A stretch of DNA of 64,000 nt from Halovivax gelatinilyticus (GTDB lineage Archaea > Halobacteriota > Halobacteria > Halobacteriales > Natrialbaceae). The stretch spans positions 2,617,992 to 2,681,991 of the forward strand of contig NZ_CP101322.1 of the NCBI RefSeq assembly GCF_024300625.1, in the 5' to 3' direction. Shown here one piece after another: positions 44,274 through 52,956 of the stretch. A model generated the notes under the pieces. It was not told where the DNA came from and made no database searches. It saw nothing but the letters and a program-made list of their open reading frames with translations. A program made the translations under genes and the position numbers. How positions within the stretch are numbered: the first letter of the stretch is position 1; each line of letters opens with the position of its first letter.

Positions 44274-44915
44274 TTAGTCCCGTTCGGCCGAGAACGTCGC
44301 CGTCCCGTCGTCGTGCAGTCGCTTCGAGACCTGCCCAACACCCTCTCGCAAATCGTCGTGGTAGACGACCAGCCGATCGCGAAGTTCCTCGTGTTTTCGG
44401 GCGAGGATCTGGGTCGCCGAGAGCGCCGCGTTGAACGACTTGCCGGCGTCGACGGCGACGATGGGCGCGCCCGTCGGCATCCCGATGACGCTGTCGACGG
44501 ACTTCTCCTGGACCGGAACGCCGATGACGGGAAGCGGGTACGCGATCGACGCCGTCATGTTCGGCAGGTCGGCCGACTTCCCGCCCGCCCCCGCGATGAT
44601 GACCTCGATGCCGCGGTCTTCGGCTGTCTCCGCGTAGGCGGTCATCAGGTCCGGCGTCCGGTGGGCCGAGGTGACGTACGTCTCGAAGGTGAATCGCTCG
44701 GACGGCGGGTCGTCGAAGTCGGTCTGTTCGGCGAAGCCGAGTTCGTCGACGAGCGCGTCGTAGGCCCCGCGCCGTCGGCCGCCGGTCAGCATCACCTCGA
44801 GGTCGGAATCGCTCCCCATGACGATACCGACGTCGGGGGTTTCGGCGGCGGGACGGTCCCGTGTGGCTTCCTCCCGAAGGCGTTCGATCAACTCGGAGAC
44901 GGCCGTTTCGGTCAT
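44274..44915 (-). CDS. purE: N5-carboxyaminoimidazole ribonucleotide mutase (PurE)
   Basis: A 213-residue purine enzyme that converts N5-CAIR to CAIR. The core has GIVMGSDSDLEVM (about residues 30-42), TSAHRTPDLM, IAGAGGKSADLPNMTASI and IGVPVQEKSVDSVIGMPTGAPI. It is longer than bacterial PurE (about 165), with an N-terminal helix of about 28 residues and a C-terminal extension of about 45. A CCTTTCATAG box (44949-44940) gives it its own promoter. It lies 136 bases downstream of purK, the previous step. Confidence 0.94.
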   Translation of the reverse strand: MTETAVSELIERLREEATRDRPAAETPDVGIVMGSDSDLEVMLTGGRRRGAYDALVDELGFAEQTDFDDPPSERFTFETYVTSAHRTPDLMTAYAETAEDRGIEVIIAGAGGKSADLPNMTASIAYPLPVIGVPVQEKSVDSVIGMPTGAPIVAVDAGKSFNAALSATQILARKHEELRDRLVVYHDDLREGVGQVSKRLHDDGTATFSAERD

Positions 44916-45051
44916 GGGGAGAGGTTGCTTCCGGGTCGCTATGAAAGGTGTGGGTTGGCTATCGATACGGACGTACTCGGTTCGGCCCGATATTCGTCAA
45001 TAGACCTGTGGTAGATCTCTCCCACTCGCGAATCATCGTCGTGTACCGACG

Positions 45052-46224
45052 TCACTCCTCGAACGTCACCGCCTTTCGAAGCCCGGTCGCCCGCGAGAGT
45101 AGCGTCTCGACGTCCTCCGCTCCGGATCCAGTTACCGTGACGTGGCCCATCTTCCGAAGGGGACGGGCCTCTTTCTTCCCGTACCAGTGGAGGTGGGCGC
45201 CGGGCGTCTCGTGGATTCGTTCGACGTTTCTGAGCGTGGCGGGGACCGTTTCGTCGACGTCGGCGAGCAGGTTGACAAGCACCGTTTCACAGCGCAATTC
45301 GGTCGATCCGAGCGGCCAGCCCAGCACCGCTCGAACGTGCTGTTCGAACTGCGAGGTGCGCGCGCCCTCGATGGTCCAGTGGCCGGAGTTGTGGGGTCGC
45401 GGTGCGATCTCGTTCAAGAGGATCTCGCTCTCGCCCCCCGGCGTCTCGCGCTCGAAGAACTCGATTCCGTACACCCCGCGACCGTCCATCACGTCGAGGA
45501 CGTCGAGGGCCACCTCACGAGCGCGTTCTCGCGCGGCGTCGCTCGAGCGGGACGGAACGATCGTTTCCCTGAGGATCTCCTGCCGATGGACGTTCTCGCC
45601 GACGGTGAACGTTTCGCGCTCGCCGTACCCCTCGACGGCGATGACGCTCACCTCTCGCGCGTAGTCGACGAACGACTCGACCATCGCGGGACCGGCGACC
45701 GCCTCCAGCGCCGCCTCCGCGTCGTCTTTCGACTCGACGGGGACGTTCCCTCGGCCGTCGTAGCCGCCCGTCCGGGCTTTGAGCATGACGGGTGCCCCGT
45801 AGTCGTCGATCGCCGCCCGAATGTCCCCGGCGTCGTCGACCGCGCGGAACGGCGGGACGGGAATTCCGGCGGCTTCGAGTTCGCGCTTCTGGACGAGCTT
45901 GTCGTGAATCGTCCGCAGCGTTCCCGGCTTCGGGTGGATCGGGACGCCGGTCTCATCGCCTACCCGTTCCAGTGCGTCCTGGTCGGCGAGTTCGATCTCG
46001 AATGTGAGCGCGTCCGAGCGCTCGGCGAGACGCCGGATGGCGTCCTCGTCGTCGAAGTCGGCGACCAGCTGATCGCGGACGACCGGCGCGGCCGGACAAT
46101 CGGGCGTCGGATCCAGGACGATTACCTCGACGCCCAGCGGCGCGGCCGCTTCGCCCAGCATTCGTCCGAGCTGTCCACCACCGACGACCCCGAGCGTCGG
46201 TCCCGGCGTCCGTAACGTCGTCAT
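45052..46224 (-). CDS. purK: N5-carboxyaminoimidazole ribonucleotide synthase (PurK)
   Basis: A 390-residue ATP-grasp enzyme that carboxylates AIR with ATP and bicarbonate. It begins PTLGVVGGGQLGRMLGEAAAPLG, typical of PurK, and contains the ATP-grasp segments KARTGGYDGRGNVPV and the metal-binding EILLNEIAPRPHNSGHWTIEGARTSQFEQH. A TATA-like CTTATG (46254-46249) lies about 27 bases upstream of the ATG at 46224, fixing that start. Works with PurE. Confidence 0.95.
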   Translation of the reverse strand: MTTLRTPGPTLGVVGGGQLGRMLGEAAAPLGVEVIVLDPTPDCPAAPVVRDQLVADFDDEDAIRRLAERSDALTFEIELADQDALERVGDETGVPIHPKPGTLRTIHDKLVQKRELEAAGIPVPPFRAVDDAGDIRAAIDDYGAPVMLKARTGGYDGRGNVPVESKDDAEAALEAVAGPAMVESFVDYAREVSVIAVEGYGERETFTVGENVHRQEILRETIVPSRSSDAARERAREVALDVLDVMDGRGVYGIEFFERETPGGESEILLNEIAPRPHNSGHWTIEGARTSQFEQHVRAVLGWPLGSTELRCETVLVNLLADVDETVPATLRNVERIHETPGAHLHWYGKKEARPLRKMGHVTVTGSGAEDVETLLSRATGLRKAVTFEE

Positions 46225-46445
46225 TGACGGTCGTTGCAGGGGCCGGCGCATAAGAATTCTCACTTTGCACGGGCGCTATCCGTCGGGTCTGCCCGACTCG
46301 AACGCCGCCACTCCGATGAACGGTCAGGTCATTGAATAGAATGGGCGGCGAAGGCCACCGTAATGCACGTCGGATCGCCGATCGAGCGTGACGGGTTCGG
46401 TCCGGACGGCCGCACATCCCGATGCGTCTGGTCCAGCAGTACGCA

Positions 46446-46450
46446 GGAGG
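46446..46450 (+). promoter_or_regulatory. Shine-Dalgarno sequence of the ABC ATPase gene
   Basis: GGAGG lies 13 bases before the ATG at 46464, indicating a leadered transcript in contrast to the leaderless genes around it. A further AGGAGG lies about 7 bases before the coupled permease start at 47399. Confidence 0.4.
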
Positions 46451-46463
46451 GTGATCGTCCCGT

Positions 46464-47402
46464 ATGAACGCGATCGAACTGCAGGGGCTGACCAAGCGCT
46501 TCGGCTCGGTCACGGCCCTCGACGACGTCTCGTTCGCCGTCAGGGAGGACGAGATCTTCGGCTTTTTGGGGCCGAACGGTGCCGGGAAGTCGACGACGAT
46601 CGGACTGCTGCTCGACTTCGTCAGGCCAACGGCTGGCTCGGCGACCGTGCTCGGCCACGACGCCCAGCAAGAGAGTCGAGCGGTGCGCCAGCGAACGGGA
46701 CTGCTCTCCGATCGCTACTCGCTGTACGATCGATTGACCGGTCGCCAGCACCTGGAATTTGCGATCCGGGCGAAGGACGTCGACGACGACCCCTCCGAAT
46801 TGCTCGCTCGGGTCGGCCTCGAGGACGCCGCCGATCGCAAGGCGGCCGAGTACTCGACGGGGATGGGTCAACGACTAATGCTCGCGGCGGCGCTGGTTGG
46901 CGAACCCGACCTGCTCATCCTGGACGAACCGTCGACGGGGCTCGATCCGCGCGCGGCCAAAAAGATGCGCGATCTGATCGAGACCGAACGCGACCGCGGT
47001 GCGACCGTGTTCTTCTCGTCTCACAGTCTCGAGCAGGTCGAGGCCACCGCCGACCGCGTCGCCATCCTCAACGACGGGCGGTTGGTCGCGCTCGATACGA
47101 TCGGCGGGCTGCGGTCGACCATGGGCTCGAGTACGCGACTTCGCGTGCAAGTCGATCGCCCCGACGGTGCGGCGCTCTCGGCCGTTCGCGATCTGGACGG
47201 CGTGTGGGCCGTCGATCCCGAGGGACACACGCTTTCGGTCGAGTGCGACCGCGACGCGAAGGTGCGTATCATCACGACGCTCGACGCACACGACGTCGAC
47301 GTCATCGACTTTACGACCGACGAGCGGTCGCTCGAAGCCGTGTTCATGAACTACACTGACGAAGGAACCGGATCGAAACCGGATCAGGAGGCAAACCGAT
47401 GA
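46464..47402 (+). CDS. ABC-2 type transporter ATP-binding protein
   Basis: A 312-residue ATPase. Walker A GPNGAGKSTT is at about residues 37-46, the signature is EYSTGMGQRLML, and Walker B LLILDEPSTGLDPRAAKKM. Its C-terminal domain (about 90 residues) has the fold seen in NatA-like and gliding-type exporters. It overlaps the permease gene by four bases (ATGA). Third ABC-2 system in the window; substrate unknown. Confidence 0.92.
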   Translation: MNAIELQGLTKRFGSVTALDDVSFAVREDEIFGFLGPNGAGKSTTIGLLLDFVRPTAGSATVLGHDAQQESRAVRQRTGLLSDRYSLYDRLTGRQHLEFAIRAKDVDDDPSELLARVGLEDAADRKAAEYSTGMGQRLMLAAALVGEPDLLILDEPSTGLDPRAAKKMRDLIETERDRGATVFFSSHSLEQVEATADRVAILNDGRLVALDTIGGLRSTMGSSTRLRVQVDRPDGAALSAVRDLDGVWAVDPEGHTLSVECDRDAKVRIITTLDAHDVDVIDFTTDERSLEAVFMNYTDEGTGSKPDQEANR

Positions 47403-48244
47403 ACTGGCCGTCGATCCGCTGGCGTGCGGTCGCGATCAAGGACTTTCAGGACGCCGTTCGCTCGAAGTCCTTGCTGATCGTGACGACGTTGCTCGTGGTG
47501 TTCATCGCCGGCGCGGCGTTCGTCTTCGGCGAACTCTTCGACGACGGCGGATCGACGGCGACGCTGGGGCTGTCGCTCGCGGCGCCATCGGCGTTTCTCG
47601 TCCCGATCCTCGCCCTGCTCGTCAGCTACCGATCGATCGCCGGCGAGCGCGAGACGGGAAGTATCCGATTCGTCCTCGGGTTACCGCACTCGCGGGCGGA
47701 CGTCCTCGTCGGCAAGTGGCTCGGCCGATCGGCGGTCGTCGCAGTCGCCATCCTGGTCGGGTTCTCCGCCGGCGCCGTCGTCGCCCTGGTAACGTACGAA
47801 CTCGATCCGGTGGGATTCGTCGGATTCACGCTGTTGACGCTGTTACTCGGGCTGGTGTACGTCGCGATCGGAACCGGCCTCTCTGCGTGTACGGACTCCG
47901 GGGCGAAGGCCGGCATTCTCGTCCTCTCGGTGTTCGTCCTGTTCGAGTACCTCTGGGGACTGATCGGCCTGCTCTTCTTGTACGTCCTGGGCGGATTCGA
48001 CCCGTCGTTTGCGACTGCCCCGGGCTGGTACGAGTGGTTCACCGCGATTTCGCCGAGCGCGTCATATCAGTACGCGATGTTCGAACTGGTTCCCGGCGGC
48101 GCGTCCGCCGCAATGGCCGAACCCGGTGGGGAGGTAGCCATGGGAGCGCTTCCCGTCTGGGTGCCGTTCGTGGTGTTGGGTGGGTGGATTACGTTGTTTC
48201 TCGCGCTCGGCTACTGGCGATTCGAGCGAGCCGACCTGACCTGA
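47399..48244 (+). CDS. ABC-2 type transporter permease (NosY-like)
   Basis: A 281-residue permease with six helices. The motif SIAGERETGSIRFVLGLPHSRADVLVGKWLGRS in the first cytoplasmic loop places it in the NosY/ABC-2 group of haloarchaea. A large hydrophobic C-terminal half ends in WITLFLALGYWRFERADL. Coupled to the ATPase gene by overlap. NosY proteins help copper-centre assembly of nitrous-oxide reductase, but no nos genes are seen here, so the role is open. Confidence 0.88.
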   Translation: MNWPSIRWRAVAIKDFQDAVRSKSLLIVTTLLVVFIAGAAFVFGELFDDGGSTATLGLSLAAPSAFLVPILALLVSYRSIAGERETGSIRFVLGLPHSRADVLVGKWLGRSAVVAVAILVGFSAGAVVALVTYELDPVGFVGFTLLTLLLGLVYVAIGTGLSACTDSGAKAGILVLSVFVLFEYLWGLIGLLFLYVLGGFDPSFATAPGWYEWFTAISPSASYQYAMFELVPGGASAAMAEPGGEVAMGALPVWVPFVVLGGWITLFLALGYWRFERADLT

Positions 48245-48330
48245 CCAGCCGCGGCGACGAGAACTACCGATCGGTCGCAATTTCGGGCACAAACGGTATC
48301 TCTTTATTTCGGCCGTCCGACCCCTCGGGT

Positions 48331-48741
48331 ATGCCCACGCTCGGACTGGTGGTCGCACAGTTCAATCGCCCGATCACCGGAGAGATGGAGGAAGTCGCCC
48401 GCGAGGCGGCGGCCGACGCAGGTGCCGACGTCGAAACGATCGTCTCGGTGCCGGGCGTCTACGACGCGCCGCTGGCCGCAGACCGGCTCGCCCGACGCGA
48501 GGCGATCGACGCCGTCTGCGTTATCGGTGCCGTCATCACCGGCGATACGGATCACGATCAGGTGATCACCGACGCCGCCGCCCAGCGTCTCTCCGACGTC
48601 AGTCTCGAGCGGGACACTCCCGTCACGCTCGGCGTGACGGGTCCCGGGATGTCCGCTGCCGAAGCCAGAGAACGCGTCGAGAACGCCGAAAAGGCCGTCG
48701 ACGGCGCGCTGACGCTGCTCGCGGAATTGCCGGAACCCTGA
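48331..48741 (+). CDS. ribH: 6,7-dimethyl-8-ribityllumazine synthase (RibH)
   Basis: A 136-residue enzyme of the penultimate step of riboflavin synthesis, acting as a large oligomer. It starts TLGLVVAQFNRPITGEM, where Phe11-Asn12 belong to the substrate site, VPGVYDAPLAADRL follows, and the catalytic His75 is in GAVITGDTDHDQVI. It is shorter than bacterial RibH (about 155) because the C-terminal helix is reduced. A CTTTATTTC box (48302-48310) puts the transcription start at the ATG. A long ORF upstream in the same frame is not coding. Confidence 0.93.
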   Translation: MPTLGLVVAQFNRPITGEMEEVAREAAADAGADVETIVSVPGVYDAPLAADRLARREAIDAVCVIGAVITGDTDHDQVITDAAAQRLSDVSLERDTPVTLGVTGPGMSAAEARERVENAEKAVDGALTLLAELPEP

Positions 48742-48777
48742 ATCCCCGAGAACCAATCCATAGACCGTACCACAGCA

Positions 48778-49962
48778 ATGCACTTCGCAGACCGAATCAC
48801 GAGAGTCGAACCGTCCGCAACGCTCGCCATCTCCGCGCTCGCCTCCGAACTCGAGGCAGAGGGCGCAGACGTCGTCGACCTGAGCGTCGGCGAACCCGAC
48901 TTCCCGACCCCGGAGAACGTGGTCGAAGCCGGTCAGGAAGCGATGGCCGCCGGCCACACCGGTTACACCACGCCGGCGGGCATCCCCGAACTGCGTGAAA
49001 CGATCGCCGAGAAGCTCCGTGCTGACGGCCTCGATCACGATCCCGACGAGATAATCGTCACGCCCGGCGCCAAACAGTCGCTGTACGAGGTCATCCAGAC
49101 GCTCGTCGACGACGGGGACGAGGTCGTCCTGCTCGATCCGGCCTGGGTCTCCTACGAGGCGATGGTAAAACTCGCTGGCGGCTCACTCGTTCGCGTCGAC
49201 CTCTCGCCCTACGACTTCCAGCTCGAACCGGCACTTTCCGACCTGGAGAACGTCATCTCCGACGGAACCGACCTGCTGATCGTCAACTCGCCGTCGAACC
49301 CGACGGGGGCGGTGTACTCCGAGGCCGCGCTCTCCGGCGTCCGCGATCTCGCCGTCGAACACGACGTCACCGTCGTCTCTGACGAGATCTACGGCGAGAT
49401 CACCTACGGAACCGAACCGACGAGCCTCGGTTCGCTCGACGGTATGGCCGACCGAACCACCACCGTCAACGGCTTCTCGAAGGCGTACTCCATGACCGGC
49501 TGGCGCCTTGGCTACTACGCCGGGCCGTCGGAACTGATCGAACAGGCCGGGAAGCTCCACTCCCACTCGGTCTCGTGTGCAACCAACTTCGTCCAGCACG
49601 CCGGCGTCGAAGCGCTCACGAACACGGACGAGGCGGTCGCCGAGATGGTCGCCGCGTTCCGCGATCGACGTGACCTCCTGGTGGACCTGTTCGCCGACGA
49701 GGGCGTCGACCTCGCCGTCCCGGACGGGGCGTTCTACATGATGATTCCGGTCGGCACGGAGCCGGGCGGCTCGGAGTCGAGCGGCGACGGGCCGCGAGTG
49801 ACCGACACCGAATGGTGTGAACGCGCTCTCGAGGAAGCACACGTCGCGACGACGCCTGGCAGCGCGTTCGGTGCGCCGGGCTACGCTCGACTCTCCTACG
49901 CGGCGAGCGAGGAGCGCCTGCGCGAGGGTGTCGAACGACTGATCGAGAACGATTTGCTCTGA
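48778..49962 (+). CDS. Class I/II pyridoxal-phosphate aminotransferase (aspartate type)
   Basis: A 394-residue aminotransferase. It has the Schiff-base Lys235 in VNGFSKAYSMTGWRLGY, VNSPSNPTGAVYS, the DEIYGEITY region and the C-terminal Arg in YARLSYAAS. Closest in pattern to the aspartate/aromatic aminotransferases of the 1-gamma group, so glutamate-oxaloacetate exchange is likely; the exact amino acid cannot be read. It follows ribH after 36 bases. Confidence 0.9.
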   Translation: MHFADRITRVEPSATLAISALASELEAEGADVVDLSVGEPDFPTPENVVEAGQEAMAAGHTGYTTPAGIPELRETIAEKLRADGLDHDPDEIIVTPGAKQSLYEVIQTLVDDGDEVVLLDPAWVSYEAMVKLAGGSLVRVDLSPYDFQLEPALSDLENVISDGTDLLIVNSPSNPTGAVYSEAALSGVRDLAVEHDVTVVSDEIYGEITYGTEPTSLGSLDGMADRTTTVNGFSKAYSMTGWRLGYYAGPSELIEQAGKLHSHSVSCATNFVQHAGVEALTNTDEAVAEMVAAFRDRRDLLVDLFADEGVDLAVPDGAFYMMIPVGTEPGGSESSGDGPRVTDTEWCERALEEAHVATTPGSAFGAPGYARLSYAASEERLREGVERLIENDLL

Positions 49963-50084
49963 GCGCACTCTCGGCGATCGACTTGCTCTGACCGCGGCGT
50001 CTGACGAACGCGGAGTGAAATCGATCTCCGTGTCCGCATTCTTGGACCTGGGGGACTAACTCACTCGTCGATGTGTGGTGTCCT

Positions 50085-50231
50085 ATGAGCTATCAGACGA
50101 CCCTCGGATGGTCGCTCGTCTCGTCGGGTATCGTAACGCTCGTCCTGAAACTCCTCCCCGGTGACTCGCTGTGGTGGGGTCTCGGATTGCTGGCGCTCGG
50201 AATCTGGGTGTTGTACGTCCGTCGGACGTGA
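50085..50231 (+). CDS. Short two-helix membrane protein (48 aa)
   Basis: A 48-residue ORF, shorter than usual annotation cut-offs. It encodes MSYQTTLGWSLVSSG followed by a hydrophobic helix (about residues 9-24), the turn PGDS, and a second helix (about 28-44) ending in YVRRT, giving a positive-inside topology. Codon use and third-position GC match the neighbouring genes. The base sequence around it has no other gene. No family is recognised. Confidence 0.5.
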   Translation: MSYQTTLGWSLVSSGIVTLVLKLLPGDSLWWGLGLLALGIWVLYVRRT

Positions 50232-50246
50232 ACTGGCTCCTACGGG

Positions 50247-50672
50247 TCAACCGCGTCGATCGAGAATCTCGCCGACGATAAGCCGACTCGAGTAGAGTTC
50301 GTCCTCGCCGGGTTCACAGCCGCTCGCCCGCCTGAGTTCACACTGAATTTCCCGTCGCTCGAGTTCGTCGGTGATGGCCTCCTCGTCGTGGTGCTGGTCG
50401 TGGCCGAGGGCGATGACGTCGGGACGGAGTTCCTCGATCGGAACGAAGATGTCCGACTCGTGACCGAGGACGGCGCGGTCGACGGGTTCGAGCGCGTCGA
50501 CGACGTCGCGGCGCTGGGTGGCCGGACAGATCGGTTTCTCCTTGTGATCGACGTTCGCTCGGCGGGCGACGATCACGATCAGTTCGTCGCCCATCGCGGC
50601 CGCCTCGCGCAGGTAGTGGACGTGGCCGGGGTGAAGGAGATCGAACGTTCCCTGTGCGACCACGCGCGTCAC
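50247..50672 (-). CDS. ribL: FAD synthetase (archaeal RibL)
   Basis: A 141-residue cytidylyltransferase-fold enzyme that transfers AMP from ATP to FMN. The nucleotide motif [10 protein letters not shown] is at residues 8-17 and the second motif, in [10 protein letters not shown], is at the end in a form close to the ISSTxI region of the family. RibL is the archaeal FAD synthetase and differs from the bacterial RibF. It lies 107 bases downstream of the JAMM gene on the same strand. Confidence 0.92.
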   Translation of the reverse strand: MTRVVAQGTFDLLHPGHVHYLREAAAMGDELIVIVARRANVDHKEKPICPATQRRDVVDALEPVDRAVLGHESDIFVPIEELRPDVIALGHDQHHDEEAITDELERREIQCELRRASGCEPGEDELYSSRLIVGEILDRRG

Positions 50673-50778
50673 GGCAGCTCGCCCCCTGTCCGACTGCTCG
50701 GACGCGTTCGACCGTCAGCGCAGACTCGTTTGTCAGCGCAGACTCGTTTCGACGCGATTGGTACGCTTCGGTCGGTCC

Positions 50779-51288
50779 TCAACTCCATTGGAGCTCCTCG
50801 TCGATGTCTTGCTGCGTGAAGTGAAAGAAGTCCTCCGTGTCCGGGAGGTCGACGTCGATCACGTTGAGCGTCGTCGGTTGGCCGCTCGAGTCGAACGCCT
50901 TCCAGTCGTGGCGGCCGTACGGGGCGCCGACGATCATGTGCACAGAGCCCCGACCGAACGTCTCGAGGTCGGCCTGGCTCGGCCGGAGGACGCCGTTCGG
51001 GTGCGAGTGGACGCTCCCCAGCGCTTTGGAGTCGTTCGGTATCGTACTCGTTCGAACCGTCGCACTCACGCTGTTCTGCTCGGTTCCGGGCATCACGAGG
51101 ACGTCCGTGATGATCACCCCGTCCCGATCGAGCCCGAGTCGAGACGCGTCCGTCCCTCGGAGAAAGCCCATGTACTCGTTCGGGTGGGTCTCACTGGAGG
51201 CCTCGATGATGAACTCGAGCGTCTCCTCGGCGATTCCGAGGATCTCGCTCGAGCGAAACAGCGACGAGAGCAGTCCCATACCTTCCAT
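50779..51288 (-). CDS. JAMM/MPN+ metalloprotease-like protein (Mov34 family)
   Basis: A 169-residue protein with a full zinc-peptidase motif: Glu38 (NEYMGF), then His94-Ser-His96 and, eight residues on, Ser104 and Asp107 (HSHPNGVLRPSQAD). Such archaeal JAMM proteins include desampylases that remove SAMP ubiquitin-like tags from proteins; this one could be that or a second paralogue. Start at 51288 with a further ATG at 51279. It sits between ribL and the histidine kinase gene, both on the same strand. Confidence 0.88.
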   Translation of the reverse strand: MEGMGLLSSLFRSSEILGIAEETLEFIIEASSETHPNEYMGFLRGTDASRLGLDRDGVIITDVLVMPGTEQNSVSATVRTSTIPNDSKALGSVHSHPNGVLRPSQADLETFGRGSVHMIVGAPYGRHDWKAFDSSGQPTTLNVIDVDLPDTEDFFHFTQQDIDEELQWS

Positions 51289-51303
51289 CTGGGCTCTCCG
51301 TTG

Positions 51304-52761
51304 CTAAACGTTGCGGATCGTCCGATCGTCGGCCCCGCGTTGTAACTCGATCGTGACGACGTTCCCGCGCGGTTTGCGATCGTCGAACCTGAGCGAGCCA
51401 CCCGAGCGCCTGACTATCCACTGAACGAGCCAGAGGCCCAGTCCCGTTCCGTGAAAGAGCGGTTCGGGCGTCAGCTCGTCCGAGAGGACGTCTCGTTCCA
51501 TCTCCGGAATCGGCGGGCCGTCGTCTGCGACTTCGATCGTGACGGTTTCGCTCTCGCGTCGAACGGCGATCGATATCGTCGGCTCGGAGCGATCGTTGTG
51601 AATAACGGCGTTTTCGACCAGCTCGACGATCGCTCGCTCCAGCTTCGCGATTCCAATGGCTCTGACGGGTGAAATCGAACGATCGATCGTAACGTCGTCG
51701 AAGCGCGTTTCGACCACCCGCACCGCGCGTTCGACGGTGTCGGCGACGTCGACGACGGTCGGATCGTCGTGACTGGTCAACACGTCGACGATCGGTTGCG
51801 TCTTCGCGGCGGTCGCTAACAGTCCGTCGATCCGATCGACCATCGCTTCGATCTCCTCTGTATACTGGGACGATTCTTCGGCGATCATCTCGGCGTAGCC
51901 GCGGACGACGGTCATGTCGTTTCGAAGGTTGTGTCGCAGTAAGTGACTGATCACCTGGAGTTGCTCTGCGCGCTCTCGCCGATTCGTCACGTCGGCGATG
52001 AACCCCTCGATTCGCGTTCGCTCGCGATCGATCCAGCGGCCTCGCTCCCACACCCACCTGGTCGTTCCATCGCGGGTAACGATCCGGTAGGTCAGTTCGA
52101 ACGCGTCTAATTCGTCTTTCGTCTCCTGGATCGTCTTCCACGTCGGATCTCGATCCGCTTCGTGGATGACGTCTTCGCCCCAGCTCACCGCTCCTCGCTC
52201 GAATTCTTCGGCCGTATAGCCGGTCAGCGCCGCACACTCGCCGTGAATGAACGTCATCGGCCAGTCGGGTTCGACCCGAGACCGGTAGACGATACCTGGA
52301 AGCGTCGAAACCAGAGATTCGAGGTCGTCGGCGAGTCGAAACCGATCGGTGAGGCGTCGATCGCGGTCGATCGCCCGCTCGAGACGGGCGGCGAGCAACG
52401 ACGGTTCGTCGCCCATCGCGTGTACGTCCGCTACGCCGACATCGAGCGCTCGTTCGAGCGCAGTCGGCGACTCGCCGTAACAGACGATCGGCGTCGCCGG
52501 ATGGCGCTCGCGAATCTCGTCGAGTCCGCTCGCCACGTCGGGGGAAACGGCTTCGATAGAGACCACGAAACACGACGGTTCGCGACCGTCGAACCGACTC
52601 CACCCCGAGACGGTGACCGAGAGCCGGTCGCTCGCCGATTCGATCGACGACGCCAGCGATTCACCGCACGCCCGGTCGTCCGTTAGCAAGACGATGGCGT
52701 CCGGATTGCGAGCCCGCTCCGGCGATCCGTCGGGTGATCGATCGGACGGCGCTCGCGTCAT
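51304..52761 (-). CDS. PAS-sensor histidine kinase with a degenerate receiver-like domain
   Basis: A 485-residue soluble sensor kinase. Residues 21-130 look like a response-receiver domain, but the phosphoacceptor Asp is replaced: strand 3 reads CFVVSIEAVSPD. A PAS domain spans about 145-260 (ALTGYTAEEF, then WVWERGRW). The phosphoacceptor His277 is in HLLRHNLRND, and the ATPase has an N box (ELVENAVIHND), the DDGPPIP region and GTGLGLWLV. This layout is typical of haloarchaeal sensor kinases. Start at the ATG 52761; the longer frame to 52836 is not coding. It ends 15 bases before the JAMM start. Confidence 0.88.
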   Translation of the reverse strand: MTRAPSDRSPDGSPERARNPDAIVLLTDDRACGESLASSIESASDRLSVTVSGWSRFDGREPSCFVVSIEAVSPDVASGLDEIRERHPATPIVCYGESPTALERALDVGVADVHAMGDEPSLLAARLERAIDRDRRLTDRFRLADDLESLVSTLPGIVYRSRVEPDWPMTFIHGECAALTGYTAEEFERGAVSWGEDVIHEADRDPTWKTIQETKDELDAFELTYRIVTRDGTTRWVWERGRWIDRERTRIEGFIADVTNRRERAEQLQVISHLLRHNLRNDMTVVRGYAEMIAEESSQYTEEIEAMVDRIDGLLATAAKTQPIVDVLTSHDDPTVVDVADTVERAVRVVETRFDDVTIDRSISPVRAIGIAKLERAIVELVENAVIHNDRSEPTISIAVRRESETVTIEVADDGPPIPEMERDVLSDELTPEPLFHGTGLGLWLVQWIVRRSGGSLRFDDRKPRGNVVTIELQRGADDRTIRNV

Positions 52762-52956
52762 ACCCGGTCTTCTCAACACCTCGCTAAAAGAGTACTGGCA
52801 GATTTGACCGGTACCGTCGCGTACGCCCGTCGGCACTCCCGATTCGAAGTCGGCGTACCCGGCCCGATCGACCGAAAGGCACCGATTCGCCCGGCGAACC
52901 GCACCGATCCTCGCTTGATAAGCGTTATACGGCCCGGTCGCAAACGACTGTCAACG

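Noticed and set aside
47399-48244. Nitrous-oxide reductase maturation role for the NosY-like permease
   Set aside because: No nosZ, nosD or related copper genes are in the window; the resemblance is shared by many ABC-2 permeases.
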